Shown here one piece after another: positions 1-9,686 of a stretch of 64,000 nucleotides of DNA. Source of the stretch: Basidiobolus meristosporus CBS 931.73. Lineage: Eukaryota; Basidiobolomycota; Basidiobolomycetes; Basidiobolales; Basidiobolaceae. Numbering within the stretch: position 1 is the first letter of the stretch; every line of letters starts with the position of its first letter. Under the pieces are notes generated by a model. It ran no database searches and was not told where the DNA came from. It worked only from the letters and a program-made list of their open reading frames with translations. The DNA lies in NCBI GenBank assembly GCA_002104905.1, contig MCFE01000135.1, positions 1-64,000 on the forward strand. The letters are read 5' to 3'. The position numbers were made by a program, and so were the translations under genes.

Positions 1-543
1 ATGGCACTTGTGTAGATATTGAGAGAATAAATAAGAATGACTTTCTTGGGGGTTTGTTAAGTGCTGGTAGAGTTGAGATTTCGAAGTTGTTTATAAAGCT
101 TGGGAGAAAAATAATCCAATCTTGGAAATAAGCAAATTATCTTCAACACAGCCAACCAAAATGTGTTCCCTTGTACTGGCATCATGCTTGTGTAATATGG
201 TAGGATATATTGCCCATTATTAAACCAACTAAATGTGTTGCATACAGGCATGGTGAAGTAACAACTAGCCGCCATCATATTTAGTTTATAAGCTATTATA
301 AGCAAAATCAATTCCGCAGAATATCTGCTGCGGCCAGCTGAAGGCATACTAATTAATGCAAACCTAGAATAGTGACGCCCAATGCTAACTCCACCAATGA
401 TTTGATTCAATAACGAGGTCTGTACTTCGTAGACCTGTCTCTTTTGACAGCAACACTTCGATTGTGGCGGCATATAAATATGCAGGCTTTCGTAACGTCA
501 TTTTTAAAAATACAAGAGACGAAGTTTGTTTGGTATAGAAACT
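1..543. other. Intergenic, no gene recognised
   Basis: AT-rich sequence upstream of the kinase-like gene. A 138-codon minus-strand open frame (57-473) has no recognisable motif and a composition like non-coding DNA, so I do not call it. The right end presumably contains the promoter of the gene starting at 544, but no clear TATA box is visible. Confidence 0.4.
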
Positions 544-1830
544 ATGGCAGAGGATGCTGATTACCAGAGTTACCTCAACTCTATCTTCCCGAACACAACG
601 TGGTCCATTTCACGCCTCGCTGGTGGCATTGTAAACTTCACTTTCCGGGCAACCCTAACCTCCGGTTCTGCACCATACACGAGCCTCATTCTCAAGCATG
701 CGCGGCCATATATTGCTTTTGGCGGCCCAGAGTGGGAGTTTACCACCGAAAGACAGGTATTTGTCCCTCCTTTATTTCTATCGCTTGAAGAAGAAAGCTA
801 AATTTCCTCCTTTTTATAGGATGTCGAAGCCGAACTTCTCTCTCTTTGGGGTGACTCGGGAGCACTTTGTCCTCAGCGTAATCTCAAGGCACATTGGCGC
901 TCACCTCAACTTATCCGCCATGATCAAGGCATAGAGTCAACACTTGGCCTTTCACCTTCTACACAGGAGGCATCTGTCCTCATCCTGGCTGACCTAGGTG
1001 AACTGGTCAACATTGTTGAGTTTCTCAAGTTCCACGCTTCTGAAGGAAACAAAAATGTAACGAGTGCCCAACTCAAAAAAATCGCCACTACCATCGGCCA
1101 AGCTTTTGGCATTATCCACAGCCCTTCCACCGCCTCCATTATTCACTCTCTGCCGAAGTCGGCCGCCCGGTTGACCCATTCGTACACCAAAGCTGTCGAA
1201 TATCAAACCGGAGTCGAGCCCATCAGACAACGCCTTGAACCTCGTTCTGACGCCGAACATCTCTACAAGCGAGTTCTGGACGAGTTCCATAACGTAAAGT
1301 ACAACTATCCCGAGTGTCTAGCCTTGGGGGATTTTTCGCCTGGCTCGGTGTTGATGGACGCTCCTACCCCCAACAGCGATTTGACTCCTATAATAGTGGA
1401 CTGGGAGTTTGCGCGACTCAATGGCCAAGGCGTCAATGCGGATATAGCGGGATTTCTCGCGAGCATGCGCTGCGAGTTGATTCTTCTTGAGGCCAATGGT
1501 AGCAAGGCGGAGTACGATGCTCTCTTGTCCTTCACTGACACGTTCTGCGCTGCGTATCGTGAGACTTCCAATTTGTCTTGTCAAAAACGATCAGACAATG
1601 TTCATATGCAACTTTTGCGCTCCACATTTATTATACATGGTCGCGAGATGCTCAACCGGGCATACGACACTTACGACTCTAGCCCCTGTTCCAAGGACAT
1701 GGTCGATCTTGGCTCGTGGTATATAGAGCATGCGTGCGATGATGTTGAGCAATTCCTCGATGATGCCAACTGGGAGAACTTGAAGCAAGAGCCAGGCTTG
1801 ATGATTCAATCTCTCTTCAAAATAGAATAG
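544..1830 (+). CDS. APH-fold (aminoglycoside phosphotransferase / choline-kinase-like) protein
   Basis: Two exons, 544-756 and 820-1830, joined by a 63-bp intron (GT at 757, branch-like GCTAA near 797, AG at 819), give 407 aa. The in-frame TTG codons before 544 are not used because this is a eukaryote. Seen: an N-terminal nucleotide-binding lobe with LILKHARPYI around residue 50, an LADLG motif, a catalytic-loop equivalent LGDFSPGS (residues 240-247) and IVDWEFA with Asp265 at the metal-binding position. The family loop is normally HGDxxxxN. Here His is Leu and Asn is Ser, but the catalytic Asp242 remains; related fungal and methylthioribose-kinase-like members tolerate similar changes. The substrate cannot be inferred; a small-molecule kinase is likely. 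No operon-like context. Confidence 0.82.
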
Positions 1831-2265
1831 AGCAAGATGCTCAGGTTTAATGTGCAGGTCGGCAGTATTCATGGCTTTCTTCATGGCCTTCGGATGTATA
1901 TGGAGAATAAACGTTTGAATGGTTGGTGAGAGCGATTCCTGGTGGCCACTTCTTTCCAGCCAACTCGCTCATTCAAAATTATGTGCGTCACAGTATCAGT
2001 AGCAGTACCAAGAGTGATAGGGCCAGCACATGCATCAGATGGGTCCAGATCAGAATGTTCCTACTGGCATTGCATGTGTCCTATGACACTAATCATAGTA
2101 TTTGCTACTGTTTAGACTATGCTACACAGATTTTCGAACCTTCCGAGCAAGCTCAATAGTACTTATCATCAGTCTTCCCATTACATTTGTCTGTTTATTA
2201 TCTTCTTTCAGGTGAAAAAAATCGCATAAATAAGTACTCTTTGTCGCCAGTTAACGTGGTGAACA
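1831..2265. other. Convergent intergenic spacer
   Basis: Lies between the converging 3' ends of the kinase-like gene and the CHAP gene. Presumably holds both polyadenylation regions. No gene recognised. Confidence 0.4.
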
Positions 2266-2790
2266 TTAGTTGTGCCAGACAAAGCTAACCCCGTATCCTG
2301 ATTGGAAGGTCTCATACGTCTTGATATAAGGACCACCGTTGTAATTGTAATTGCTAGTATACACCTCGTCATCAGATTCAATCCGTTCAACTACCGCCAC
2401 ATGGCCGTCGCTTCCAACCCCTTGATATCCAGGCTGAATAACGATGATGGACGGAACTCTGGGTTGCTTTGATACTGACCATCCTGATGAACCCCTGGCG
2501 GATGATGCCCATGTAGAGGCATCTCCGGACCAATCTACGTGATTACCCGTTAGTTGGGCGTAGCGAGCATCTGCCCAGTCAGTACATTGGCCATTGTTGA
2601 AGCGAAATTGCAGTGAAGCCTTGATGGCCCGACTACTGAGATGGTAGACTCTATCAACGCCATTGCTACTTGTTTGATAAGAGTTGCTGTGAAGCCTCAC
2701 CCCACTGGCGGTATCGTATAGCGGCAGAGTGTGCACCATAAATCCAGTGAGGTAGAGTGCAAGAACCAGCAAGCAGGAAAACGAGGACAT
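2266..2790 (-). CDS. Secreted CHAP-domain amidase/peptidase
   Basis: Intronless, 174 aa. Residues 1-22 form a hydrophobic signal peptide (LLVLALYLTGF core), so the product is probably secreted. The rest matches a CHAP fold (cysteine, histidine-dependent amidohydrolase/peptidase): a Cys nucleophile in GQCTDWAD (Cys69) and the catalytic His in GHVAVVERI (His130), followed by a beta-rich NYNYNGG tail. CHAP enzymes are known mainly as bacterial and phage peptidoglycan amidases or endopeptidases, so a secreted fungal version may act on bacterial walls; that role is inference. A second, broken copy lies at 9177-9633 on the same strand. A TATA-like box sits about 60 bp upstream of the ATG. Bacterial origin by transfer is possible but untested. 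Confidence 0.78.
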   Translation of the reverse strand: MSSFSCLLVLALYLTGFMVHTLPLYDTASGVRLHSNSYQTSSNGVDRVYHLSSRAIKASLQFRFNNGQCTDWADARYAQLTGNHVDWSGDASTWASSARGSSGWSVSKQPRVPSIIVIQPGYQGVGSDGHVAVVERIESDDEVYTSNYNYNGGPYIKTYETFQSGYGVSFVWHN

Positions 2791-2848
2791 GCTTCCGGTT
2801 TACTTTTCCAGAAGTAATTTTTGGGGAGCAGGATTCTGGATGTCTGCA

Positions 2849-2856
2849 TTTATATA
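2849..2856 (-). promoter_or_regulatory. TATA box of CHAP gene
   Basis: TATATAAA on the minus strand, about 60 bp upstream of the CHAP start codon, a plausible distance for a short 5' UTR. Confidence 0.5.
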
Positions 2857-3461
2857 GTGGCTCTCTCTGCTGCATATATGCAGCGCGATATAGACCAGCA
2901 TATATTGATTAACGGCCAGCTTCAACCCAACCCGATCATTCTGGTAATTCAGCACCCAAGCACTTGGGTCACCATCTCACACTGAGTGAGATGTCTTAGG
3001 GTTACTCATTAATTAGGCCGCACTTTCGCCAAACTGAGAAATTACCAAGTGCGGGGTTTAATTTGGCTGGTCGAAAGCGAAGGCTTTTCCAGTATTTACT
3101 TGTTTCTGATAACTGCTACATATGTATTTCAATACAGTTGCCCTCCCCTGAAATATCGAGCTATACTTCTATTCTGACCACATGTATAAGCATTAGTATT
3201 TGTACGGAATCGCCCCTTTTCATCATTGGTTCGGGGCTTTTATCATTTAACCATGAGTTATATAGGCTAATGCCCTCATCATATTCGCCTAAGTACCCTT
3301 CGTTACTTGAGCTCACCTCGCCCCACATATTCCTCCATCGGATGTACACTTCTTCAATGCTTATCGTTCAGTAGCCCGCTTACTTGACCAGTGGTGGAGG
3401 CAAGTTCAATGATGCTGCAGATTCAAGAATAGATGCATCGGCTGCTTCTTTATTTATTTTC
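2857..3461. other. Intergenic, no gene recognised
   Basis: Promoter region of the CHAP gene plus the 3' flank of the secreted cysteine-rich gene. Short open frames only; none has a motif. Around 2971-3050 there is a pair of related stretches (ACTTGGGTCACC / ACTGAGTGAGATG and ACCAAGTGCGGGG) without clear function. Confidence 0.35.
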
Positions 3462-4061
3462 CTAAGCGCGGTTAGAGTTTGAGAAGTAGAAACGTCCACC
3501 ACTAGGCCCGGATGTTACGCCTACGGTCCCGAGCTTTCCCGAGTTCAGATTTACCACGAATTTCTTCTCCTTTCTTACTGGGAATGGCGGGTTACCATTG
3601 GTTTCGACTGCGTAGGTCCACCAGGCAAATTCCCGATTGTTTTGGCTGCTGTCATAGTATTTGAAGTAACTTCGGTTGCATCCGACCACATTCTTGGATG
3701 TCAACTTGGCCGTTTCACAAATCACCTTGTTATTTGGGGCCTGGACTCGATAATACTGCGTGCTCTCATCCACGATATTGAACCCAAGGCAATCTCCGGA
3801 TGCTTCCGGCCTCATACACAGATAGTTCCCGTTGTCCGGGCAATAGCCCAAGCAGTGGCCGGAGCCGTAATTTTTCTCCTTAATGGTGTAGGAGTACGCA
3901 TTTCCTTCGATGACTCTGACCCCTTCTCCCGTAAAGATGACCTTTTGGGGATTTTTGGTGCCTTGGTATGTGACAGGACTGCCCGGGGCGAATACGTCCC
4001 CGGGATCAGACTGGACTGATTCCATAGCGGCAATAAGGGATACAAGGCTAGCTAGAAGCAT
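3462..4061 (-). CDS. Small secreted cysteine-rich protein, unknown function
   Basis: Intronless, 199 aa. It starts MLLASLVSLIAA, a short signal peptide with likely cleavage near residue 18. The mature part has exactly six cysteines (HCLGYC, YLCM, GDCL, VICE, VGCN), enough for three disulfides, and many aromatic and Gly/Ser residues, suggesting a compact beta-rich extracellular fold. No family recognised. Size, secretion and cysteine content are those of fungal secreted effector-like or antimicrobial proteins, but this is inference only. It lies between two other minus-strand accessory genes. A TATA-like box lies about 56 bp upstream. Confidence 0.65.
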   Translation of the reverse strand: MLLASLVSLIAAMESVQSDPGDVFAPGSPVTYQGTKNPQKVIFTGEGVRVIEGNAYSYTIKEKNYGSGHCLGYCPDNGNYLCMRPEASGDCLGFNIVDESTQYYRVQAPNNKVICETAKLTSKNVVGCNRSYFKYYDSSQNNREFAWWTYAVETNGNPPFPVRKEKKFVVNLNSGKLGTVGVTSGPSGGRFYFSNSNRA

Positions 4062-4116
4062 TGAAGCGATCGGAATACGTGATGTTTTGATACTCTGCCG
4101 CTTCCCTAGCGGGGGG

Positions 4117-4123
4117 TTTTATA
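4117..4123 (-). promoter_or_regulatory. TATA box of cysteine-rich secreted gene
   Basis: TATAAAA on the minus strand, about 56 bp upstream of the ATG at 4061, at nearly the same spacing as in the CHAP gene. Confidence 0.5.
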
Positions 4124-4519
4124 ATGTCTCGAGAAAAAAAGTTGGCGGTAAATTAGCAAGCATCCGTCATAGCCGAAGCCTTGTTTCTATACAGGTCGAT
4201 GTGGTATATCAGCTTCCTATTTCCCATTCATTTGCGGCGGGAATGAAGATCGCGGCCTAATATAAGTAATAATCTACATCGCTGTGGAACGAATGAAATG
4301 TTTGTTTGTTCCCAAATGTCGCAATAAATGATGCTATCACTCCGTGCGTTCGCGCATCCCTCCCATGTTTGGTGCAGAGCGACATGAGTATAGTGGCATT
4401 AATTGAAGTACCATTCATTCTGTGGAAGCTTGTTACAGTTACTTGCTCAGGAAGGCTAAGACCAAATTCATGGTATTTATTTAATACTAACTGCACCTCT
4501 TGAGTTAACCAGCTATACA
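4124..4519. other. Spacer between secreted gene and ankyrin gene
   Basis: Upstream region of the secreted gene and 3' flank of the ankyrin gene. No gene recognised. Confidence 0.35.
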
Positions 4520-7500
4520 TCATTCTGACTCCGAATCACCAGAAAAGTCAGCCACAAGCCCTCTATAGTTTTCTATATCTGTACGCGCACCCGAGCCTAT
4601 CAAGAGACTCAAAGCTTTCATATTCCCTTGTGAAGTTGCATAGTGAAATGGTGTGTTCCCCGTGTTATTGACCGCATTGACGTTGGCGCCAGCTTTAAGA
4701 AGTAACAGTATCACTTCAGTATATTCTGTTAGCTTCTCCGACTTGGTCGCAGTATGTAAAGGAGTGTCTCCGCTATTGTTGATGGCGTTGGCTGGTGCCC
4801 CTGCCTTCAAGAGTAATTCCACCCCTAGTAGATTACTGCCGTGAGCGAATGAATGCAATGGAGTGTTTCCCAAAAAGTCCTTTTCGTTGACATCGACACC
4901 AACAAGCAGAGAGGACAGTAGTTTTCTATCCCTGCAACGGTAAGCCCGATGCAGAGGAAAACGTCCAAATCTGTCTTTTATGGTAACATCAGCCTTGCGT
5001 GCGATCAGCCCTTTCATCATAGCCTGTTGATTTTCACTCACAGCAAGATGAAGTGGTGTGGTTCCATATATACTCCTAGCGTTGATATCTGAGCCATGAT
5101 TGAGAAGGGTGTACACAGCCTTCCAATTTCTCAGTTTGGCTGCGCGATGAAGTGGTATTTCCTTGTTACTATTTTCAATGTTAACATCTGCCCCCCAACG
5201 AAGTAGCGTTGACACGCACCTCACATCATGCTTTGCAGCGTAATGGAGAGCTGTGTTGCCAAGCCCATCTTTGCTATTGACGGCCGCCCCGGATTTCAGT
5301 AGAATCTTGATTAGATCCAGATACCCTCCGATAGCAGCTTGTTGCAGCGGAGTGATTCCATGATGGTTTCTCATGTTAACATCAGCCTTTGCCCCAAGTA
5401 GGAGCCTAGCAATGTTAAGATTATTGCAGAAGATAGCGATAAACAATGGGGTGTTTCCTTCGTAATCATTAATGTCGACCTGAGCCCCGACATGAATCAA
5501 GTGATCGCAGATCTCTCTATGACTCCGTTTTACACTGTAGTGCAGTGCGGACCTTCCTTTGTGATTTTTGCCATTGACATCTGCTCCTTGTTCGATGAGG
5601 GATACCACTTGGTTGTAATTACCCGTTTTAGAGGCCACGTGAAGATCAAAGTCCCCCGAAGCGTGCCGTTTCGCCCCCAACCTCTTGAGAAACTCCACCA
5701 TCACTTCATTTCCTATCTCCGTGGCAAAGTCAAGTGGGCATTTTTTCCTTTTGTCGTAGATGTTGATCTCAGCACCAGCTTTAAGGAGCAGATTGACAAC
5801 CTCCGTGTTCCCTGATTTGACTGCCGTATGTAGCAAGCTGTATTCAGTATCTACAATATTTACACGAGCCCCAGCTTCTAGCAGGATCCCCATTATCTCC
5901 GTATTGCAGGTGTCGCCGTAGAACGCCCCCTTTAGAATATTGTTTGGCGCTGCCTCTACGCTAGCCCCATGATCGAGCAACAGTTTCACCAGCTTGGGGT
6001 TTTCTGACTTGACCGCACGGTGGAGAGGGGTACTATCAAAATTATTGGCCACCTCCAACCCTGCCGAGGCTTTCAACAGCAATTCAGCCACTGCTTCATC
6101 TTCAGCAACATGGAGTGGGGTGTTACCGCGGTCAGTGGTAATGTGTACGCTTGCTCCCTTTTGAAGCAGAAGCTTCACTATTTCTAAATGGCCATTCTCC
6201 GCTGCATGGTACAAGGGTGAGCCATACGAGGCATCCTCTACATTGACATTTGCTCCAGCTTGAATTAACAACTTCAGCAATTCAAGATGACCGTATTCAG
6301 CCGCTAAGGTGGCAGGAGTTTCACCCTGCTCAGTCTCAAGGTTTGCGTTCGCCCCTGCTGTCAATAAGAGCTGTGCAATCTCTGTATCGCCATTTCTCAC
6401 TGCCACATGAAGAGGACTCCGTTCATCACAACTCTCGATGTTTGTTTCCGCCCCAGCATCAAGGAGGAGTTTCACGACTCCACTATTCCTAGCTCCAGTT
6501 GCAAGAAGCAATGGTGTATCTTCTTCGTCATTTCGTACATCAATAGCTATCTCGTCCACTGCAAGTAGGATTGACACCAATTCTTCTCCACCATGCTGCG
6601 AGGCAAGATGTAACGCGGACTCTCCCTGCTCATCTAGTTGATTGATATCAACCTCGTTTTCCAATAGAATGCTCACCAGACTCGCGCAGCCTTTCACACA
6701 AGCCCAGTGCAGCAATGTTCTTCCCCCAATGATTGGAAGTGCGTCAATGGGCTCCGAGAAACTCTTCACCCATACGGTTGCGCTCTCTACATCCCCCAAT
6801 ATCGCTTCCACTAATGCCATCACTCCACGAGAGATTGTGATATTCTCCTTAGCCATAAGATAAACCATCCTCTTGGCACGTTCGTACGCGGAATCTTCCG
6901 CTTTAGCCACTTGGCTTGTTAGATATTTCGTAATGGAACTTAGCTGCTCTTCTGCCCAGCTACATGACTGTAGCCTTAAAATCACTTCCTGTATGTTGAT
7001 ACGATTGTCTGGATTGACCTGTGTACATGCAACAATCAGTTTTCGCATTTCGCGGGGCCAATCCAGTTCCAGCGCTGATATCAGCCCCGAGCCTTCAAGA
7101 TGATGTTCCTCCAGCTCTTGATATTTTCGTTTGGTCTTCAGTGGCTTGCTCGCCCGCCCGAATACCCTGTAGCATAGCATGCCAAAGCTGTAAATGTCGC
7201 TGGATGATGATGGCCCTTCAGGGGTGGTCCACTCAGTACCCAGCATCTTGGAATTCCTATACTTTACGCCACCGAAGTAGTCGGCGATTTTTGGCTCCAT
7301 GTCATCATCTACGATTACACTAGAAAGATTCAATCCAGCATGGATCATTCCTGCCTCCAGGGGTTTCTGGAGTAACCTGGCTATCTTCAGTAGAATAATC
7401 CGCAAGCCCTCCCGGCCGACTGTTTCGCCATGCTCGTTAACGAACTCATCCAACGTCGGACCCCATACATTTCGCGTGACCAGCCAAGGCAGCGAGCCGT

Positions 7501-7726
7501 CTCCTTCCCCATCGCCCTCGATTAAGCCCAGTGGTTGGAGCAATCCTTCAATGGCCAGTCCTGCCAGCTTCAATGCCTCGGTCGTGGCTTCATTCGCATC
7601 GACTACGCTGGGATCTACTTCTCTGATGGACACCAGTTGGTCTCCCAGGATCCCTCTGAGCATTTTCCCCTCTCCACCCCCAACGACCACCTCGACGGAA
7701 CTTATATCGGATCTTTGGATATTCAT
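4520..7726 (-). CDS. Pseudokinase with about 22 ankyrin repeats
   Basis: One long frame, 1068 aa from the first ATG at 7726. The frame stays open upstream to a stop at 7799-7801 and encodes plausible residues there (LWKTLPQAYLVAL), so a 5' exon spliced near 7799 is possible and the start is uncertain. Residues about 20-265 resemble a protein kinase with lost catalysis: the beta3 VAIK Lys is Arg (VSIR, 32-35), HRD is HAG (129-131), the catalytic-loop Asn is Ser, and DFG is DYFG (149-152). TPEG and SDIYSFGMLCYRVF match the activation-segment end and helix F. From about residue 335 to the C-terminus there are roughly 22 ankyrin repeats (TPLHxA...LLLxAGAxVN pattern). The kinase part likely serves as a binding scaffold and the repeats as a recognition surface. 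Biological role unknown. Confidence 0.8.
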   Translation of the reverse strand: MNIQRSDISSVEVVVGGGEGKMLRGILGDQLVSIREVDPSVVDANEATTEALKLAGLAIEGLLQPLGLIEGDGEGDGSLPWLVTRNVWGPTLDEFVNEHGETVGREGLRIILLKIARLLQKPLEAGMIHAGLNLSSVIVDDDMEPKIADYFGGVKYRNSKMLGTEWTTPEGPSSSSDIYSFGMLCYRVFGRASKPLKTKRKYQELEEHHLEGSGLISALELDWPREMRKLIVACTQVNPDNRINIQEVILRLQSCSWAEEQLSSITKYLTSQVAKAEDSAYERAKRMVYLMAKENITISRGVMALVEAILGDVESATVWVKSFSEPIDALPIIGGRTLLHWACVKGCASLVSILLENEVDINQLDEQGESALHLASQHGGEELVSILLAVDEIAIDVRNDEEDTPLLLATGARNSGVVKLLLDAGAETNIESCDERSPLHVAVRNGDTEIAQLLLTAGANANLETEQGETPATLAAEYGHLELLKLLIQAGANVNVEDASYGSPLYHAAENGHLEIVKLLLQKGASVHITTDRGNTPLHVAEDEAVAELLLKASAGLEVANNFDSTPLHRAVKSENPKLVKLLLDHGASVEAAPNNILKGAFYGDTCNTEIMGILLEAGARVNIVDTEYSLLHTAVKSGNTEVVNLLLKAGAEINIYDKRKKCPLDFATEIGNEVMVEFLKRLGAKRHASGDFDLHVASKTGNYNQVVSLIEQGADVNGKNHKGRSALHYSVKRSHREICDHLIHVGAQVDINDYEGNTPLFIAIFCNNLNIARLLLGAKADVNMRNHHGITPLQQAAIGGYLDLIKILLKSGAAVNSKDGLGNTALHYAAKHDVRCVSTLLRWGADVNIENSNKEIPLHRAAKLRNWKAVYTLLNHGSDINARSIYGTTPLHLAVSENQQAMMKGLIARKADVTIKDRFGRFPLHRAYRCRDRKLLSSLLVGVDVNEKDFLGNTPLHSFAHGSNLLGVELLLKAGAPANAINNSGDTPLHTATKSEKLTEYTEVILLLLKAGANVNAVNNTGNTPFHYATSQGNMKALSLLIGSGARTDIENYRGLVADFSGDSESE

Positions 7727-8808
7727 GAGCGCTACCAGGTATGCTTGCGGCAATGTCTTCCAGAGGGAGATTTGTTGATGATACAGAAGGAGCGACCGCT
7801 ATGCTTTTATGCAGTCCGGATTGACCATCCTGTTCCCATGTGGATCCTTCTTGTCAGAGGTAAACATGCATCACGATTGACCTGCTGCGGTCCATGGGAC
7901 CAATGTTGATCAATTTAATTATTCGGCTGGATTGAGATTTCGAGTGATCATCCCACCGGTATCCGACCAGTCGTTGCGGTGTTTTCCCCCCAGACTGGCG
8001 CAGCAATAGACCAGGGAATGGCTGGTGGTTGTGGCATGCGACTAGTACATATCCAGAGGAGCCAACTATTTACACCGATATCAGGATCCGCACCTTGGGC
8101 CTTGCAGTGTAATCCCAGGCTGGATTACATGGGTAGGGTTTCCTCGAGGCTTTTGGCAAAGAGGGCGACTCGTTCTTCGATGTCCACAATAGTCTATTCG
8201 TCAAGTGTGACTGTTACGCGCCCTGGGATACCAGATGGTGCTGGCGGCCTAATTGTGATCGCATATACCATCCATGAAGTGTCAAAGAACCTGAACAGCG
8301 CGGTATTCACCCAATCTTCGTGGTGTGTGCACCTGATATTGAGGCAAAAATAAATGGCTTGACCCAGAATATAGGTGAGATTGTAACCCGCTTTGCAGGG
8401 GTATATGTCAGTCACATCCCCGTCTGTGTCCGGAGAGGCTGGCTTTAGGCTTACACTCAACCGTCTTCGTCTTCGTCTTCATGGTAAACACCGTGATAAA
8501 TCATGCCGCACTATTGTCCACATTCGAATCCCCATGATCCGACCAATCATACGGAGCCTCCTCTCCACTCCGCCTAACCTGCCAACCGGATATTCGGTCA
8601 ACTCCCGTAAATGCACCGGAAACCCCGCCCTCGACTCGACCATTTCCCAGAGATTTCGGGGAGGGGTTGGGGTTAGGGCATGGTCGCCGTTGATTTCGGT
8701 CGGGTCTTGGCCAGCGAGGTTCGAGTAAACAATGGATTTTGCACACAAGGGGGAGGTACACTGGGTTGGGAATTCGGGATCGGCTTCCCATTGGTCGTGG
8801 TGGAGGGG
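7727..8808. other. Intergenic, no gene recognised
   Basis: Upstream flank of the ankyrin gene. Several short open frames on both strands (for example 7979-8353 and 8501-8791) overlap each other and carry no motif. The part next to 7799 may contain a first exon of the ankyrin gene. Confidence 0.35.
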
Positions 8809-8813
8809 AAAAA
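8809..8813 (-). terminator. RNA polymerase III terminator of tRNA-Thr
   Basis: TTTTT on the minus strand, beginning a few bases after the tRNA discriminator base. Confidence 0.75.
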
Positions 8814-8818
8814 TAATT

Positions 8819-8890
8819 TGCCTACTGCCAGGATTGAACTGGCGACCTTCAGTTTACGAGACTGACGCGCTACCACTGCGCTAAGCAGGC
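8819..8890 (-). tRNA. tRNA-Thr (anticodon CGU)
   Basis: 72 nt on the minus strand, no intron. Acceptor stem GCCTGCT / AGTAGGC (one G-U pair) with discriminator A; D stem GCGC/GCGC with loop AGTGGTA; anticodon stem TCAGT/ACTGA closing loop CTCGTAA (anticodon CGT, reads ACG); variable AGGTC; T stem GCCAG/CTGGC with loop TTCAATC. All stems pair. The loop differs by one base from an elongator tRNA-Met loop (CTCATAA), but the anticodon as written decodes threonine. Confidence 0.93.
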
Positions 8891-9176
8891 TGTTGATGTT
8901 AAAATTTAATAACAATCGTATATGGGAACATGTATATACATACTACTCTATCAATACGCGATCAATTACTTGATGGTCACTTGATACCATTCTTTGTTGG
9001 AGGGATCCTTTTCAATGTTGTCAAGTTGAGTGTCTTCGGTTTCATTGTTACTCCGAGTCCTACCCACATGAAACGATCGGTGTTCCATTCACCACACCTC
9101 ATTAACTAGAAAAGGGACCGGATCCATACTGATTGAAACCGTATTTATTAGCCAGCTAATGTAAACCATGGTGTAT

Positions 9177-9633
9177 TCAGTCGTTCCAAATAAAGCTAAC
9201 CCCACTACCTGTCTGGAATCAGTTTGGTCATAAGAGTTACCGTTGTAATTCCAGTCGCTGGTGTACACTTCGCTGGCGGATTCGATTCGCTCGACCACTG
9301 CAACATGACCGTCACCTTGAATCCCTGGCTGGATAGCAATGATGGAAGCAACTTTGGGTTGATGGACATTGTCTATCCTGATGTGTTCGCATTTCCTGAC
9401 CATGCCACATGATAACCTGTTATCAGCCCAGTCAGTGCATAGTCCATTGTATGTGCCCTTGGAGCGCGTAATTTTCCCCGTTTCCATTGCCGTCACTGTA
9501 GTTTTCTCATTCCCATGGCTTCGACTTTAAAGCATGGTCTTGTGAATGGCCCCTGCGAGATAGATACCTTACAATAGAAGGGTATCCACCACAAGCCCAG
9601 CGTGAGGACCGGCAAGCATAAGAGTGATTGCAT
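9177..9633 (-). pseudogene. Degenerate CHAP-domain paralogue
   Basis: Second copy of the secreted CHAP gene, broken. At 9633 an ATG begins a signal-peptide-like stretch (MQSLLCLPVLTLGLWW), which runs into a stop after about 45 codons. A second frame (9089-9496) carries the Cys motif GLCTDWAD and the His motif GHVAVVERIES. The segment equivalent to residues about 76-106 of the intact copy is shortened. Near 9220 a one-base frame change follows SDWNYNGNSYDQT; the other frame there encodes an FQTGSGVSFIWND-like end closed by TGA at 9177-9179, matching the intact copy's last residues. The catalytic motifs survive but the gene needs at least two frame changes, so it is called a pseudogene. Confidence 0.7.
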
Positions 9634-9680
9634 ATTCCAGAAGTACTTGACAATGCTATCCGGCAATCCGGGCGCGTTTA

Positions 9681-9686
9681 TTTATA
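9681..9686 (-). promoter_or_regulatory. TATA-like box of CHAP pseudogene
   Basis: TATAAA on the minus strand about 48 bp upstream of the ATG at 9633, parallel to the intact paralogue. Confidence 0.4.

Noticed and set aside
57-473. 138-codon minus-strand open frame at the window start
   Set aside because: No motif, AT-rich, no support from splicing or context.
8819-8890. Elongator tRNA-Met with a mutated anticodon
   Set aside because: The loop is one base from CTCATAA, but anticodon CGU with this body is a plausible normal tRNA-Thr.
9089-9496. Intact second CHAP gene of 135 aa
   Set aside because: Lacks the signal peptide in frame, loses about 30 internal residues, and the true C-terminus is in another frame ending at 9177.
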